Source: an uncultured Microbulbifer sp. (GTDB lineage Bacteria > Pseudomonadota > Gammaproteobacteria > Pseudomonadales > Cellvibrionaceae). Taken from it: a DNA stretch of 64,000 nt. Location of the stretch: positions 909,920-973,919 of the forward strand of contig NZ_CANNGQ010000002.1 of assembly GCF_947504145.1 (NCBI RefSeq), read 5' to 3'. The position numbers and the translations under genes were made by a program. Positions 18,164-27,330 of this stretch are shown here, in pieces (the stretch's first letter is position 1; every line of letters starts with the position of its first letter). The notes under the pieces are model-generated. The model saw nothing but the letters and a program-made list of their open reading frames with translations, searched no databases and was not told where the DNA came from.

Positions 18164-19126
18164 TCAGACTGTTCTTTCGATGGCAAAGCTGGCCAGCTGC
18201 TTCAGGGCAGTCTTGTGTTCGCCCTCTGCCAGAAACTCCAGCTTTTCCATGGCCAGCTCCACCTCGGCGCGGGCGCGCTCGAAGGTGTAGTCCAGGGCGC
18301 CGCAGGCATCGATGGCGGCGACGATCTGTTCCAGTTTGTCGGCACTTTTCTGCTCGATGGCTTCTTTCACCAGCGCCACCTGTTCGGGGGTGCCGTTGGC
18401 CATGGCGTAAATCAGCGGCAGGGTGGGTTTGCCCTCGGCGAGATCGTCGCCCACGTTCTTGCCCAGCTCCTCGGAATTGCCCCGGTAGTCGAGGGCATCG
18501 TCCACCAGCTGGAAGGCAGAGCCAAGATGGCGACCGTACAGCTTGAGCGAGTGGCGCTCTTCCGCGTTGCAGCCGGCGAGGACGGCTGCAGTTTCACAGG
18601 CGGCCTCAAACAGGGCGCCGGTCTTCTTGTGGATCACGTTGAGGTAGTTGGCCTCAGTGACCGCAGGATCGCCGGCATTCACCAGTTGCTGCACCTCGCC
18701 CTCAGCGATGGTGTTGGTGGTGTCCGAGAGGATCGACATGATGTCCATATCCTTCAGGGCAACCATCATCTGGAAGGCGCGGGAGTAGAGGAAGTCTCCC
18801 ACGAGCACCGCCGGCGCATTGCCCCACTGGGCATTGGCGGTCAGGCGGCCGCGGCGCATGTCTGAGGTGTCCACCACGTCGTCGTGGAGCAGGGTGGCGG
18901 TGTGGATGAACTCGATGATGGTGGCGAGGCCGATGTGCTCGCTGCCGCTATAGCCAGCGGCGCGACTGCACAGCAGCACCAGTAGCGGGCGCAGGCGTTT
19001 GCCGCCGGCTTCCACCAGGTAGTGGCCGATGTTCTCCACCAGGGGAACGTCGGAGTGCAGTTGATCGAGAATATGCTGGTTGACGGCGGCGAAGTCGTCC
19101 GCGGCTACCTGATGAAAGGGCAACAT
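18164..19126 (-). CDS. ispB: Octaprenyl (polyprenyl) diphosphate synthase
   Basis: A 320-residue trans-prenyltransferase making the ubiquinone side chain from farnesyl diphosphate and IPP. Both aspartate-rich motifs are intact: LLHDDVVDTSDMRRG (first) and FQLVDDALDYRGN (second). GGKRLRPLLVLL and GKPTLPLIYAM are also family landmarks. Chain length (8 or 9) cannot be told. Length matches E. coli IspB (323). It is divergent from rplU-rpmA-obgE, as in E. coli and Pseudomonas. The ATG is at 19124-19126. Confidence 0.96.
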   Translation of the reverse strand: MLPFHQVAADDFAAVNQHILDQLHSDVPLVENIGHYLVEAGGKRLRPLLVLLCSRAAGYSGSEHIGLATIIEFIHTATLLHDDVVDTSDMRRGRLTANAQWGNAPAVLVGDFLYSRAFQMMVALKDMDIMSILSDTTNTIAEGEVQQLVNAGDPAVTEANYLNVIHKKTGALFEAACETAAVLAGCNAEERHSLKLYGRHLGSAFQLVDDALDYRGNSEELGKNVGDDLAEGKPTLPLIYAMANGTPEQVALVKEAIEQKSADKLEQIVAAIDACGALDYTFERARAEVELAMEKLEFLAEGEHKTALKQLASFAIERTV

Positions 19127-19221
19127 GCAGGGTCCTTATACTTCTACTCTATCGGGGTACGGCGGCAAGCCTAGCGGTTTTGGCCGCGGGCGGAAAGGAA
19201 GGCTGTCGGAAAAGTGCACTA

Positions 19222-19250
19222 TTGTATCAATCGTGCGAATTGATTAGAAT
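19222..19250 (+). promoter_or_regulatory. Sigma-70 promoter of rplU-rpmA
   Basis: TTGTAT (19222-19227), a 17-nt spacer and TAGAAT (19245-19250), followed by the GC-rich discriminator CTGCGCCCCG. Such a discriminator is typical of growth-rate/stringent-controlled ribosomal genes. It predicts a leader of about 160 nt. Confidence 0.65.
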
Positions 19251-19350
19251 CTGCGCCCCGCTCAATCCGGGCCGTCTTGTGGCTGCCTCTCGGGTGGGGG
19301 AAAGAAGTATCAATCATCAACGGCGCAAGCTCCCAAAATGCTGGCTGACC

Positions 19351-19376
19351 GGTCACCTCCTTTCGGTTCTGTGACC
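19351..19376 (+). promoter_or_regulatory. Leader stem-loop of rplU with anti-Shine-Dalgarno-like loop
   Basis: GGTCAC (19351-19356) pairs with GTGACC (19371-19376). The segment TCACCTCCTT (19353-19362) equals ten bases of the usual 16S rRNA 3' end. It could pair with the rplU ribosome site TTGGAG about 45 bases downstream. Function is not established. Confidence 0.4.
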
Positions 19377-19419
19377 CTGCCGCTGCTTCGTGTCGTCCAT
19401 TTTGTTGGAGCATAGAAAT

Positions 19420-19731
19420 ATGTACGCTGTTATTGAGAGCGGTGGTAAACAGCACCGTGTAGAAGAAGGCGAAGTACTGCGCCTGGAAAAAATTGAAGTC
19501 GCTACTGGCGAATCTGTCGATTTCGACAAGGTTCTGATGGTAGTGAACGGTGACACTATCAACATCGGTGCGCCGGTTGTGGATGGTGCCAAGGTGACTG
19601 CAGAAGTGCTGAGCCACGGCCGCGGCGAGAAGGTGAAAATCATCAAGTTCCGTCGTCGTAAGCACTCCATGAAGCGTCAGGGCCACCGTCAGTGGTACAC
19701 CGAAGTCAAAATCACTGGCATCAAAGGCTAA
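19420..19731 (+). CDS. rplU: 50S ribosomal protein L21
   Basis: A 103-residue L21, identical in length to E. coli. The start is the ATG at 19420 ([14 protein letters not shown]), with TTGGAG as ribosome site; the frame is open ten codons earlier but that part is leader. Family segments are [39 protein letters not shown] and YTEVKITGI. It binds 23S rRNA in the large subunit. It is followed by rpmA after 31 bp, the universal L21-L27 pair. Confidence 0.98.
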   Translation: MYAVIESGGKQHRVEEGEVLRLEKIEVATGESVDFDKVLMVVNGDTINIGAPVVDGAKVTAEVLSHGRGEKVKIIKFRRRKHSMKRQGHRQWYTEVKITGIKG

Positions 19732-19762
19732 TCACCAGGTAACAGAAGAGGAGTAACTACTC

Positions 19763-20020
19763 ATGGCACATAAGAAAGCTGGCGGTAGTACGCGCAACGG
19801 GCGCGATTCTGAAAGTAAGCGCCTGGGCGTTAAGCGCTTTGGCGGCCAAGCGGTTTCCGCAGGCAGCATCATCGTTCGTCAACGTGGCACCAAGTTCCAC
19901 GCTGGCATCAACGTTGGTATGGGTAAAGATCACACCCTGTTCGCTACCGCCGACGGCGTAGTGAAGTTTGAGGTGAAAGGCGCGAACAACCGCAAGTTTG
20001 TTTCTATCGAAACAGCCTAA
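19763..20020 (+). CDS. rpmA: 50S ribosomal protein L27
   Basis: An 85-residue L27, the E. coli length. The N-terminus ([20 protein letters not shown]) reaches the peptidyl-transferase centre in the ribosome; no cleavable Firmicutes-type extension is present. [20 protein letters not shown] and [14 protein letters not shown] are diagnostic. Ribosome site AGAGGAG precedes the ATG. A strong terminator follows, separating the ribosomal pair from obgE. Confidence 0.98.
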   Translation: MAHKKAGGSTRNGRDSESKRLGVKRFGGQAVSAGSIIVRQRGTKFHAGINVGMGKDHTLFATADGVVKFEVKGANNRKFVSIETA

Positions 20021-20039
20021 GCGGCGACCACGCCCGATC

Positions 20040-20068
20040 AAAAAGCCCCGCTCTCGCGGGGCTTTTTT
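20040..20068 (+). terminator. Intrinsic terminator after rpmA
   Basis: A5, GCCCCGC / GCGGGGC stem with TCTC loop, then T6. It ends rplU-rpmA transcription before obgE, although read-through is possible because the obgE start is only 55 bp away. Confidence 0.92.
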
Positions 20069-20095
20069 GGTTTGATCTGCCGCAAATTACACTGA

Positions 20096-21337
<1,242 letters not shown>

Positions 21338-21409
21338 GTTATCAGCCCCTCCAGCGAAATATTCTGTTCTGAGTTTTTCCTGTGGGGGCGCGTCCTGACA
21401 GAGGAAGAC

Positions 21410-22543
21410 ATGGACCCCATCTCGCCGCGCCAACAGTTATCCGCCAGCCAGCGCTGGGTCATTAAAATCGGCAGCGCATTGCTCACGGACAATGGCCGCG
21501 GGGTAAACCGCGCAGCCATCCTCAATTGGGCTGGCCAGATCAGTGCCCTGCGCCGCCGGGGCATCGAGGTACTGTTGGTATCCTCGGGTGCGGTGGCGGC
21601 GGGTATGGACCGCCTGGGCTGGCGCAAGCGTCCGGAATCCATTCATCAGTTACAGGCGGCCGCTGCCATCGGCCAGAGCCATCTGGTGCAGGTGTACGAA
21701 CACGCCTTTGGTCAGTACGACTGCCGCACTGCCCAGATCCTGCTGGATCACGACGACCTTTCCAATCGCACCCGTTACCTCAATGCCCGCAGTACCATCA
21801 AGACGTTACTGTCGCTGGGTGCCGTGCCCATCATCAATGAAAACGATACGGTAGTGACCGACGAGATCCGTTTCGGCGATAACGACACCCTGGGTGCCCT
21901 GGTGGCGAACCTGGTGGAGGCGGATGTGCTGTTGATCCTTACCGATGCTGACGGTCTGTTTACTGAAGACCCCCGTGACAACCCGGATGCCGAGTTGGTG
22001 CGCGAGGCGGTGGCGACGGATCCGCGTCTGGTGGCGATGGCGGGGGATTCCCGCAGTGGTCTCGGCCGCGGTGGTATGGCGACCAAAGTGCGCGCGGCGC
22101 AGCTGGCGGCGCGCTCCGGCGCCCGCACCGTCATTGTCGGTGGCGCCAATGAGTCGGTGATCGAGCGTGTGGTGGCGGGCGAAGACCTGGGGACACTACT
22201 GCTGCCGGAAGCGGACCCGTTGACGGCGCGCAAGCGCTGGTTGGCGGGCCAGCTGCAGGTGCGGGGGCAGCTTCAGCTGGATGCTGGTGCGGCGCGCGCA
22301 CTGTGCAGTCAGGGCAAGAGTCTGCTGCCTGTCGGTGTGGTGGCGGTTGATGGCCGTTTTCATCGCGGCGAGCTGGTGAGTTGTGTCAATGAGGCGGGTG
22401 AAGAGGTGGCGCGCGGACTGGTGAACTACGACAGTGGCGAGGCGCAAAAAATCTGCGGCCAGCCCTCAGACCGGATCGTCGACCTGCTCGGCTACCGCGA
22501 TGACGATGAGCTGATTCATCGCGACAACCTGATTTTGCTGTAA
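21410..22543 (+). CDS. proB: Glutamate 5-kinase (first proline-synthesis step)
   Basis: A 377-residue ProB that phosphorylates glutamate to glutamyl-5-phosphate. The amino-acid kinase domain has [33 protein letters not shown] and [22 protein letters not shown]-terminal PUA domain (about 285-370, [20 protein letters not shown] onward) is present, as in E. coli, where the kinase is inhibited by proline. The start ATG follows AGAGGAAGAC. proA is not adjacent. The obgE-proB-rpsT order is like Pseudomonas. Confidence 0.97.
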   Translation: MDPISPRQQLSASQRWVIKIGSALLTDNGRGVNRAAILNWAGQISALRRRGIEVLLVSSGAVAAGMDRLGWRKRPESIHQLQAAAAIGQSHLVQVYEHAFGQYDCRTAQILLDHDDLSNRTRYLNARSTIKTLLSLGAVPIINENDTVVTDEIRFGDNDTLGALVANLVEADVLLILTDADGLFTEDPRDNPDAELVREAVATDPRLVAMAGDSRSGLGRGGMATKVRAAQLAARSGARTVIVGGANESVIERVVAGEDLGTLLLPEADPLTARKRWLAGQLQVRGQLQLDAGAARALCSQGKSLLPVGVVAVDGRFHRGELVSCVNEAGEEVARGLVNYDSGEAQKICGQPSDRIVDLLGYRDDDELIHRDNLILL

Positions 22544-22614
22544 CTGGGCGTGGGGAGGCGCGCAGGCGTCTCGCTGCCGGTTGGAGCCTTTTGCTTCCAC
22601 TTTTTTCAGGCAAT

Positions 22615-22642
22615 AAAAAACCCCGCCATGGCGGGGTTTTTT
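22615..22642 (+). terminator. Bidirectional intrinsic terminator, proB / rpsT
   Basis: A6, CCCCGCCATGGCGGGG palindrome, T6, between the convergent proB and rpsT. Confidence 0.93.
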
Positions 22643-22670
22643 ATTGCTCAGAAAGCGGGTCTGCTGAAAA

Positions 22671-22937
22671 TCAGGCAGCCAGCTTTTTAACCTGGGCATT
22701 CAGGCGGCTCTTATGACGAGCAGCCTTGTTCTTGTGGATAATGCCTTTGTCGGCCATGCGGTCGATGACCGGCACAGCTTCCGCGTAAGCGGTCTTGGCT
22801 TTTTCCGCATCACCTGCATCGATGGCCGCAACTACCTTTTTGATGTAGGTGCGCACCATGGAGCGCAGGCTGGCGTTGTGATTGCGGCGCTTTTCGTTTT
22901 GGCGCGCGCGTTTCTTCGCTTGAGGTGAGTTGGCCAC
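22671..22937 (-). CDS. rpsT: 30S ribosomal protein S20
   Basis: An 88-residue S20 (E. coli 87), starting with a GTG at 22935-22937 (reads [20 protein letters not shown]) preceded by ACAGGAG. The frame stays open upstream, but those residues belong to the leader. S20 is a helical 16S-rRNA-binding protein. E. coli rpsT also uses a non-AUG start (UUG), which takes part in its translational self-regulation, so the GTG here may have the same role (inference). The leader holds a GC-rich hairpin (CGGGCC/GGCCCG). Confidence 0.97.
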   Translation of the reverse strand: MANSPQAKKRARQNEKRRNHNASLRSMVRTYIKKVVAAIDAGDAEKAKTAYAEAVPVIDRMADKGIIHKNKAARHKSRLNAQVKKLAA

Positions 22938-23004
22938 CGGTTGCTCCTGTCTGGAATCTGTAAAATCTCGAACATTCGGGCCGGGGGCCCGTTTGGGACG
23001 CGAC

Positions 23005-23032
23005 ATTATCCCCAGCATTGGTTGTTTGTCAA
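23005..23032 (-). promoter_or_regulatory. Sigma-70 promoter of rpsT
   Basis: On the minus strand a consensus TTGACA (23027-23032), a 16-nt spacer and GATAAT (23005-23010). It predicts a leader of about 60 nt for rpsT. Confidence 0.75.
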
Positions 23033-23059
23033 CCGCTGGGGCGGGCTGTTTGTGACTCT

Positions 23060-25141
23060 TCAGGCTGTGGTGGGTGCGCCGCGGGGGAGAGTGAGCGTAA
23101 ACACCACGCCATCGCCCTCTTCACGGTTCGCTGCCTGCAGTTCTCCGTGGTGAAAGTCCGCGATCAGTCGGGCGATATGTAGCCCCAATCCCAGGTGCCC
23201 GGCTTTGCCGCCGTCGTCGCGCACGGATACCAGTGAGTCGAACAATTTCCGCCCGAACCCTTCCGGCAGCAGCGGTCCGTCGTTGCTAACGCTGACCCGG
23301 TATAGTTTTTCCGTCGCCTCCAGTTCCAGCTGAATCGTCGTGCCCTCCGCTGCGAAGCTCACTGCGTTGTCGGCCAGTTTGTCCAGCAGTTGGGCCAGTA
23401 ATTCCGGTGCGCCGTAGTAGTGCTGGGGGCCTTCGGGGCTGTGCAGGGCAAAGCGGTGCCGGGGGTGAGCGTCGGCGTAGCTCTGGGTGAGCAGGGTCAG
23501 AAGGTCGTGCAGATCGAACTCTTCCCGCTCCGCCTGGCTGATGCTGGCTTCCAGGTGATTCGCTGCAGACAGGGCATTGAGGATAGAGGAGAGCCGCGCA
23601 CCGCCGTCTGCGGCGCGCTCGGCATAGCGCCGGCTGTCGGCGTCGAGTTCGCCGGCGGCGAGGTTGTCGAGCGACGAGCGCACCACCGCCAGTGGGGTGC
23701 GCAGTTCATGGGAGAGTTTGCTGGCGAGGCTGCGCAGATACTGGTGATAGTGATCCAGCTCGGCCAGCAGGCTGGCAAACGCACGGTTCAGTGCGCCCAG
23801 CTCGTCGTTGAGGTAGGGGCGGGGGAAATCGCCGCGCAGGCGCCCGCTGGCATCTACTGCGGTGCGGGCGGCGCGGTGCAGGCGGCGGATGCGCCAGGAG
23901 AGCCAGCTTGCGTAACCCAGCAGTAACAGCAGTACCAATCCTGCGGCGCCAGCGGTGGTCAGCCACAGGCGGCGGGCGGCGGATTCGGTGAGGGATTGCA
24001 GGGCGCTGGCCGACTGGGCGGCGATGACGCGGCCGAGCAGGGGGCGCTCGATGATATCGTCGGCGCGGGTGACCACCGGCACACTGACTGCGCCAATACG
24101 CTCGTCCCCGGGGGCGCGCCGGTCGTTTTCCGGAGCGGAAAACCACTGCGAGGCAGTTTCCCGGTTCTCGGTCAGTGTTTTCGGGTACTGGCCATTCGGC
24201 AGCGGTGGTAGTTGGTCCGTGCCCAGTACCTGCCGATAGAACCAGTCCCGCAGCCAGCGGGCTTCTTCAAGTGGTGCGGTTTGCTGTTCCGTATCGCGTC
24301 CTGTCATGTGGCCGGAGCGGGCCAGTACAAAGCCCTCCTGATCGACCACGGTCAATTGCAGCTCCGGGCGCGCGAAATGTTCCAGTTCCTGCTGCAGGGC
24401 GGGCAGTGGCTCTACCAAGGCGCCTGGCCGGCCATCGGCGGGCAGGGTGGTGGCGAGGCTGGCGGGAGCGCCGCCGTCGCTCCGCACCCGATCGAGCACC
24501 CGAATAGCCAGCTCGCCACCGGTCAGTGAGAAAGGCAGCGCGAGTTCCAGCTGGTAGCCGCGCGGGGAGGCGCTCCAGCGCCCACGTATGCGCAGTTCGC
24601 GCTCGTAGCCTCCCCGCCGGGCGTTGTAATACAGTGCGCGCACCGGGCCTTGGCTTGCTACTGGCAGGGTGTATTGCTGGCGGGCGGTGTAGATTTCGAC
24701 GGTGTCGCCACTGGAAAGGCTGTCACTGCGGGGGTCGTGGTAGCTGGCACTGCGGTCTTTTGTGGTGAGCAACAGGTATACCTGACTGTCGCGCTTTCCG
24801 AGCGTGATTTGCGCCAGCGATTTGTCATTCTGGTCCAGCAGTGGCCGCGGGGGCAGGTTGAGCGCCCGCCACTCGTCGCCGTAACCATCCAGTACGGGCT
24901 TTTGTGGTAGCGGGTTCAGGTACAGCTGGGCTCCCGGTGGTCGCCCGGTGCGGCGGGGGTCCGGTGCAATCAGTTCCGGGGCGCTGGCAAGGCGCGCGGC
25001 GATGGCGTTGCCCGTGGCCTCCAGTGTCTGGATCTGCCCCTGGCTCAGGGCCTTGTCCACCTGGCGCAGGTACTGGCAGCCGGCCCAGGGCAGGGCGAGG
25101 GTGCACAGGCTGAGCAGTACCAGCTGGCGACGAAGTTTCAT
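23060..25141 (-). CDS. pdsS: Sensor histidine kinase of the proteobacterial dedicated sortase (Pds) type
   Basis: A 693-residue membrane kinase. An N-terminal hydrophobic segment (about 8-26) and a second ([15 protein letters not shown], about 408-425) bracket a long periplasmic sensor of nearly 380 residues. The sensor contains a beta-rich stretch ([52 protein letters not shown]) like a carbohydrate-binding or DOMON-type fold. A HAMP-like linker, HisKA ([18 protein letters not shown]) and HATPase ([24 protein letters not shown]) follow. Its architecture and neighbours match the kinase of the dedicated sortase system of marine proteobacteria (family assignment from memory). The ATG overlaps the response-regulator stop by 4 nt. 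No sortase gene is nearby. Confidence 0.82.
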   Translation of the reverse strand: MKLRRQLVLLSLCTLALPWAGCQYLRQVDKALSQGQIQTLEATGNAIAARLASAPELIAPDPRRTGRPPGAQLYLNPLPQKPVLDGYGDEWRALNLPPRPLLDQNDKSLAQITLGKRDSQVYLLLTTKDRSASYHDPRSDSLSSGDTVEIYTARQQYTLPVASQGPVRALYYNARRGGYERELRIRGRWSASPRGYQLELALPFSLTGGELAIRVLDRVRSDGGAPASLATTLPADGRPGALVEPLPALQQELEHFARPELQLTVVDQEGFVLARSGHMTGRDTEQQTAPLEEARWLRDWFYRQVLGTDQLPPLPNGQYPKTLTENRETASQWFSAPENDRRAPGDERIGAVSVPVVTRADDIIERPLLGRVIAAQSASALQSLTESAARRLWLTTAGAAGLVLLLLLGYASWLSWRIRRLHRAARTAVDASGRLRGDFPRPYLNDELGALNRAFASLLAELDHYHQYLRSLASKLSHELRTPLAVVRSSLDNLAAGELDADSRRYAERAADGGARLSSILNALSAANHLEASISQAEREEFDLHDLLTLLTQSYADAHPRHRFALHSPEGPQHYYGAPELLAQLLDKLADNAVSFAAEGTTIQLELEATEKLYRVSVSNDGPLLPEGFGRKLFDSLVSVRDDGGKAGHLGLGLHIARLIADFHHGELQAANREEGDGVVFTLTLPRGAPTTA

Positions 25142-25833
25142 CCGACCTGCCAGCGGTAACCCATGCCGTAAGCGGTGCTGATAGCGTCGAAGTTACGGTC
25201 GATGGTCTGGAATTTACGGCGAATGCGCTTCACATGGGAGGTGATGGTGTTGTCGTCCAGCACTACGCGTGCGGCTTCCATCAGCTGGCTGCGGGACTTT
25301 ACGTGCCCGGGGCGCTTGGCCAGGGCGTGCACAATCCAGAACTCGGTCACTGTCAGGTCCACCGGCTCCCCGTTCCAGTGGCAGTGCAGGCGCGATACAT
25401 CCAGAGACAGGTCGCCCTGGGTGAGGGTTTCACCTTCGTCACTTTGAGACTGCATGATGCTTACCCGTCGCAGCAGGGCGCTGATGCGGGCCTGCATATG
25501 GGGCAGGGAGATGTCTTTGGTCAGGTAGTCGTCGGCGCCCAGTCTCAGCCCGGAAATGATATCCAGCTCGGAGTCCCGCGCGGTGAGAAACAGGATTGGC
25601 AGGGTGGGGGCCATGGCACGCAGCTCCCGACACAGGTCAAAGCCACCCTCGATTTCCGCGCCCAGGCCCACGTCAATCACTGCCAGGTCTGGCAGTCGCT
25701 GCTGAAATGCCGCGAGGGCCTCCGGGCGTGTGTGGTAGAGGTTCACCTGGTAGCCGGTGCGGCGCAGGGCATCGCGGTAGTTCTCGGCAATGGCGATTTC
25801 GTCTTCGACGATGGCAATGGTGGGGCTACTCAT
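25138..25833 (-). CDS. pdsR: OmpR-family response regulator of the Pds system
   Basis: About 231 residues from the ATG at 25831-25833 (MSSPTIAIVEDEIAIAENY); a longer frame to 25914 has no support. The receiver domain has the acidic pair VEDE, phospho-acceptor D in LAVIDVGLGAEIEGG, and the lysine in YLTKDISLPH. The C-terminal winged helix shows VTEFWIVHALAKRPGHVKSR and SHVKRIRRKFQ. It overlaps pdsS by ATGA, so they are translationally coupled and form one two-component system. Target genes are unknown; pdsO, 240 bp upstream on the same strand, is a likely one by analogy. Confidence 0.88.
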   Translation of the reverse strand: MSSPTIAIVEDEIAIAENYRDALRRTGYQVNLYHTRPEALAAFQQRLPDLAVIDVGLGAEIEGGFDLCRELRAMAPTLPILFLTARDSELDIISGLRLGADDYLTKDISLPHMQARISALLRRVSIMQSQSDEGETLTQGDLSLDVSRLHCHWNGEPVDLTVTEFWIVHALAKRPGHVKSRSQLMEAARVVLDDNTITSHVKRIRRKFQTIDRNFDAISTAYGMGYRWQVG

Positions 25834-26022
25834 GGGACTGTTCTTAGGGCTGATTAACCGTTTATTGGAATGGGTCGCGCGAAAATCATGCCCGAACAGT
25901 GGGGCAATAGGCAAAGTAAAGTGCGCGTTGTCGGATTGGCAGGCGGAAAAAAGCGCGCAGTCATCAACATGCTTGCGCGCAAGGTTACTGCTTACAGGGT
26001 TGCACTTGAGGTTGCTCGGGGT

Positions 26023-26061
26023 CCCACCGGTCGACGCGTTTGTAGAGCGGTAACCGGTGGG
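26023..26061 (-). promoter_or_regulatory. Long perfect inverted repeat between pdsO and pdsR
   Basis: CCCACCGGT (26023-26031) and ACCGGTGGG (26053-26061), 9 bp perfect, with a 21-nt loop. No U-run follows. It starts 13 bp past the pdsO stop (26074) and could be a terminator-like hairpin, an mRNA stabiliser or an operator for the pdsR-pdsS genes. Confidence 0.5.
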
Positions 26062-26073
26062 TAAATGGGGTGC

Positions 26074-26784
26074 TTAGAAGGAGCCGGCGACCGCTTCGGG
26101 CATGCCGAAGTGGATGTCTACCCGGCGCTCCAGTGCGTAGCCATCCAGGTCGCCTTTGTTGGCTTTGGACTGGCTGGCGCCGAGGGCGCGGCGTTCGATA
26201 CGCTCAGGGGCGATGCCGTAGGCTTCCAGGGCGCGCTGAACGCTGAGGGCACGCTGGTCAGATAGTACATTGTTGTAACCGTCGCTGCCGCGGGGATCGG
26301 AATGGCCTTCCAGGAGAACCTGCAGCTGTGGGTGACGGCTGAGGAAGTCGGCCATGGCGGCGACCTGGCGCTCTTGCGCTTCCTGCAGTTCGTCATCACC
26401 GGTGGTGAACAGCATCTGGAATTCCAGGCTTTCCAGTGCCAGCTCGCGGGCGTCGTTGGCGGACAGTCGCGCCGCATCCAGTTGTTGCGCCAGGTTGCCC
26501 AGTTCGCTACGGCTTTCGGTGAGTTGAGTTGCGAGCATGTCTGCCTCTTCTGCTTGCTTGATCTGTTCGCCCAGCCAGGCTCCACCGAGGGCGCCGGCGA
26601 TAAAGCCAACCGGGCCACCTACGGCGGCGCCCGCTACTGCGGCGCCGGTAAATACAGTGGCCTGCTTGGCCGGAGTCAGGGGGGAGCCCTGTAATGCGTT
26701 CTCGGTGTCAGTGGCGGCCTCTGTAGAAGCAATGGTGCTCAGGGTCAGACTGCTCAGTGTTACTGCCATCAACAACTTTTTCAT
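26074..26784 (-). CDS. pdsO: Sortase-associated OmpA-like protein PdsO
   Basis: About 236 residues from the ATG at 26782-26784 (MKKLLMAVTLSSLTLSTIAS), preceded by AAGGAA; the longer frame to 26865 is leader. A signal peptide is cut near AST-EAAT. A Gly-Ala-rich hydrophobic stretch follows (GAAVAGAAVGGPVGFIAGAL, glycine-zipper-like). A coiled-coil stretch (about 85-135) precedes a C-terminal OmpA domain (LQVLLEGHSDPRGSDGYNNV; SDQRALSVQRALEAYGI; ERRVDIHF), which binds peptidoglycan in relatives. The combination matches PdsO, known from dedicated-sortase loci of marine gammaproteobacteria. It is probably an outer-membrane or periplasmic anchor. Confidence 0.8.
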   Translation of the reverse strand: MKKLLMAVTLSSLTLSTIASTEAATDTENALQGSPLTPAKQATVFTGAAVAGAAVGGPVGFIAGALGGAWLGEQIKQAEEADMLATQLTESRSELGNLAQQLDAARLSANDARELALESLEFQMLFTTGDDELQEAQERQVAAMADFLSRHPQLQVLLEGHSDPRGSDGYNNVLSDQRALSVQRALEAYGIAPERIERRALGASQSKANKGDLDGYALERRVDIHFGMPEAVAGSF

Positions 26785-26994
26785 GATCGTGTTCCTTGCG
26801 ATTGGATTGAAATGACTGCTCTCTGTTTCCGATCGGGTGTGTTTCCCGCTTCGGTTGAGAGTCATTTAACTCCTGCAAGGAGGCACTGACATGGCGCCCA
26901 TGGGGCAAATTCCGCAGCAATTATGGCGAAATGTGGCAGCTTGCCCTGTGACGTGGTTCAACCCCTGAGTTGAGCCTGTCGATCAAACGCCATT

Positions 26995-27135
26995 TCAGCC
27001 CTGCCGACGCCGGTAGCGCCGGTCCCGCGGTTGGTCGATGCGCACCCGAACCCGCTGGGGGCGAGGGCCCATCGCAATCACGGCATACAACAATACCGCC
27101 AGAATCAGTGCGATAATCAATGCGTTGATGGTCAT
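26995..27135 (-). CDS. Small single-pass membrane protein (hypothetical, 46 aa)
   Basis: Starting at the ATG at 27133-27135, after GAGGAGAAATGGA (a strong ribosome site; the nearer ATG is followed by a stop after one codon). The product has one membrane segment (INALIIALILAVLLYAVIAM, about 3-22) and a very basic tail (RVRVRIDQPRDRRYRRR). No family is recognised. It lies divergently to murJ and upstream of pdsO on the same strand. The good ribosome site and typical small-protein architecture are the only support. Confidence 0.5.
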   Translation of the reverse strand: MTINALIIALILAVLLYAVIAMGPRPQRVRVRIDQPRDRRYRRRQG

Positions 27136-27330
27136 TCCATTTCTCCTCTTTTGCCACCACTCCCTGTGGCTCGCCAACTGCTTACCCTGAGTATAGTTCC
27201 CCCTCGCGCCAACCGTAGGCTCGGAATTGGCAAAATGTAGGAGGCTTCTGCCGCCGCAGGTGGCCGGGGCTCTGGATTGCGGTAGACTTGCCGGCCATTC
27301 TTTAGCGATCGCCAACCAGGAATCACGGAC

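Noticed and set aside
25870..26064. Small plus-strand frame between pdsO and pdsR
   Set aside because: It has no ribosome site, overlaps the inverted repeat and shows no family features.
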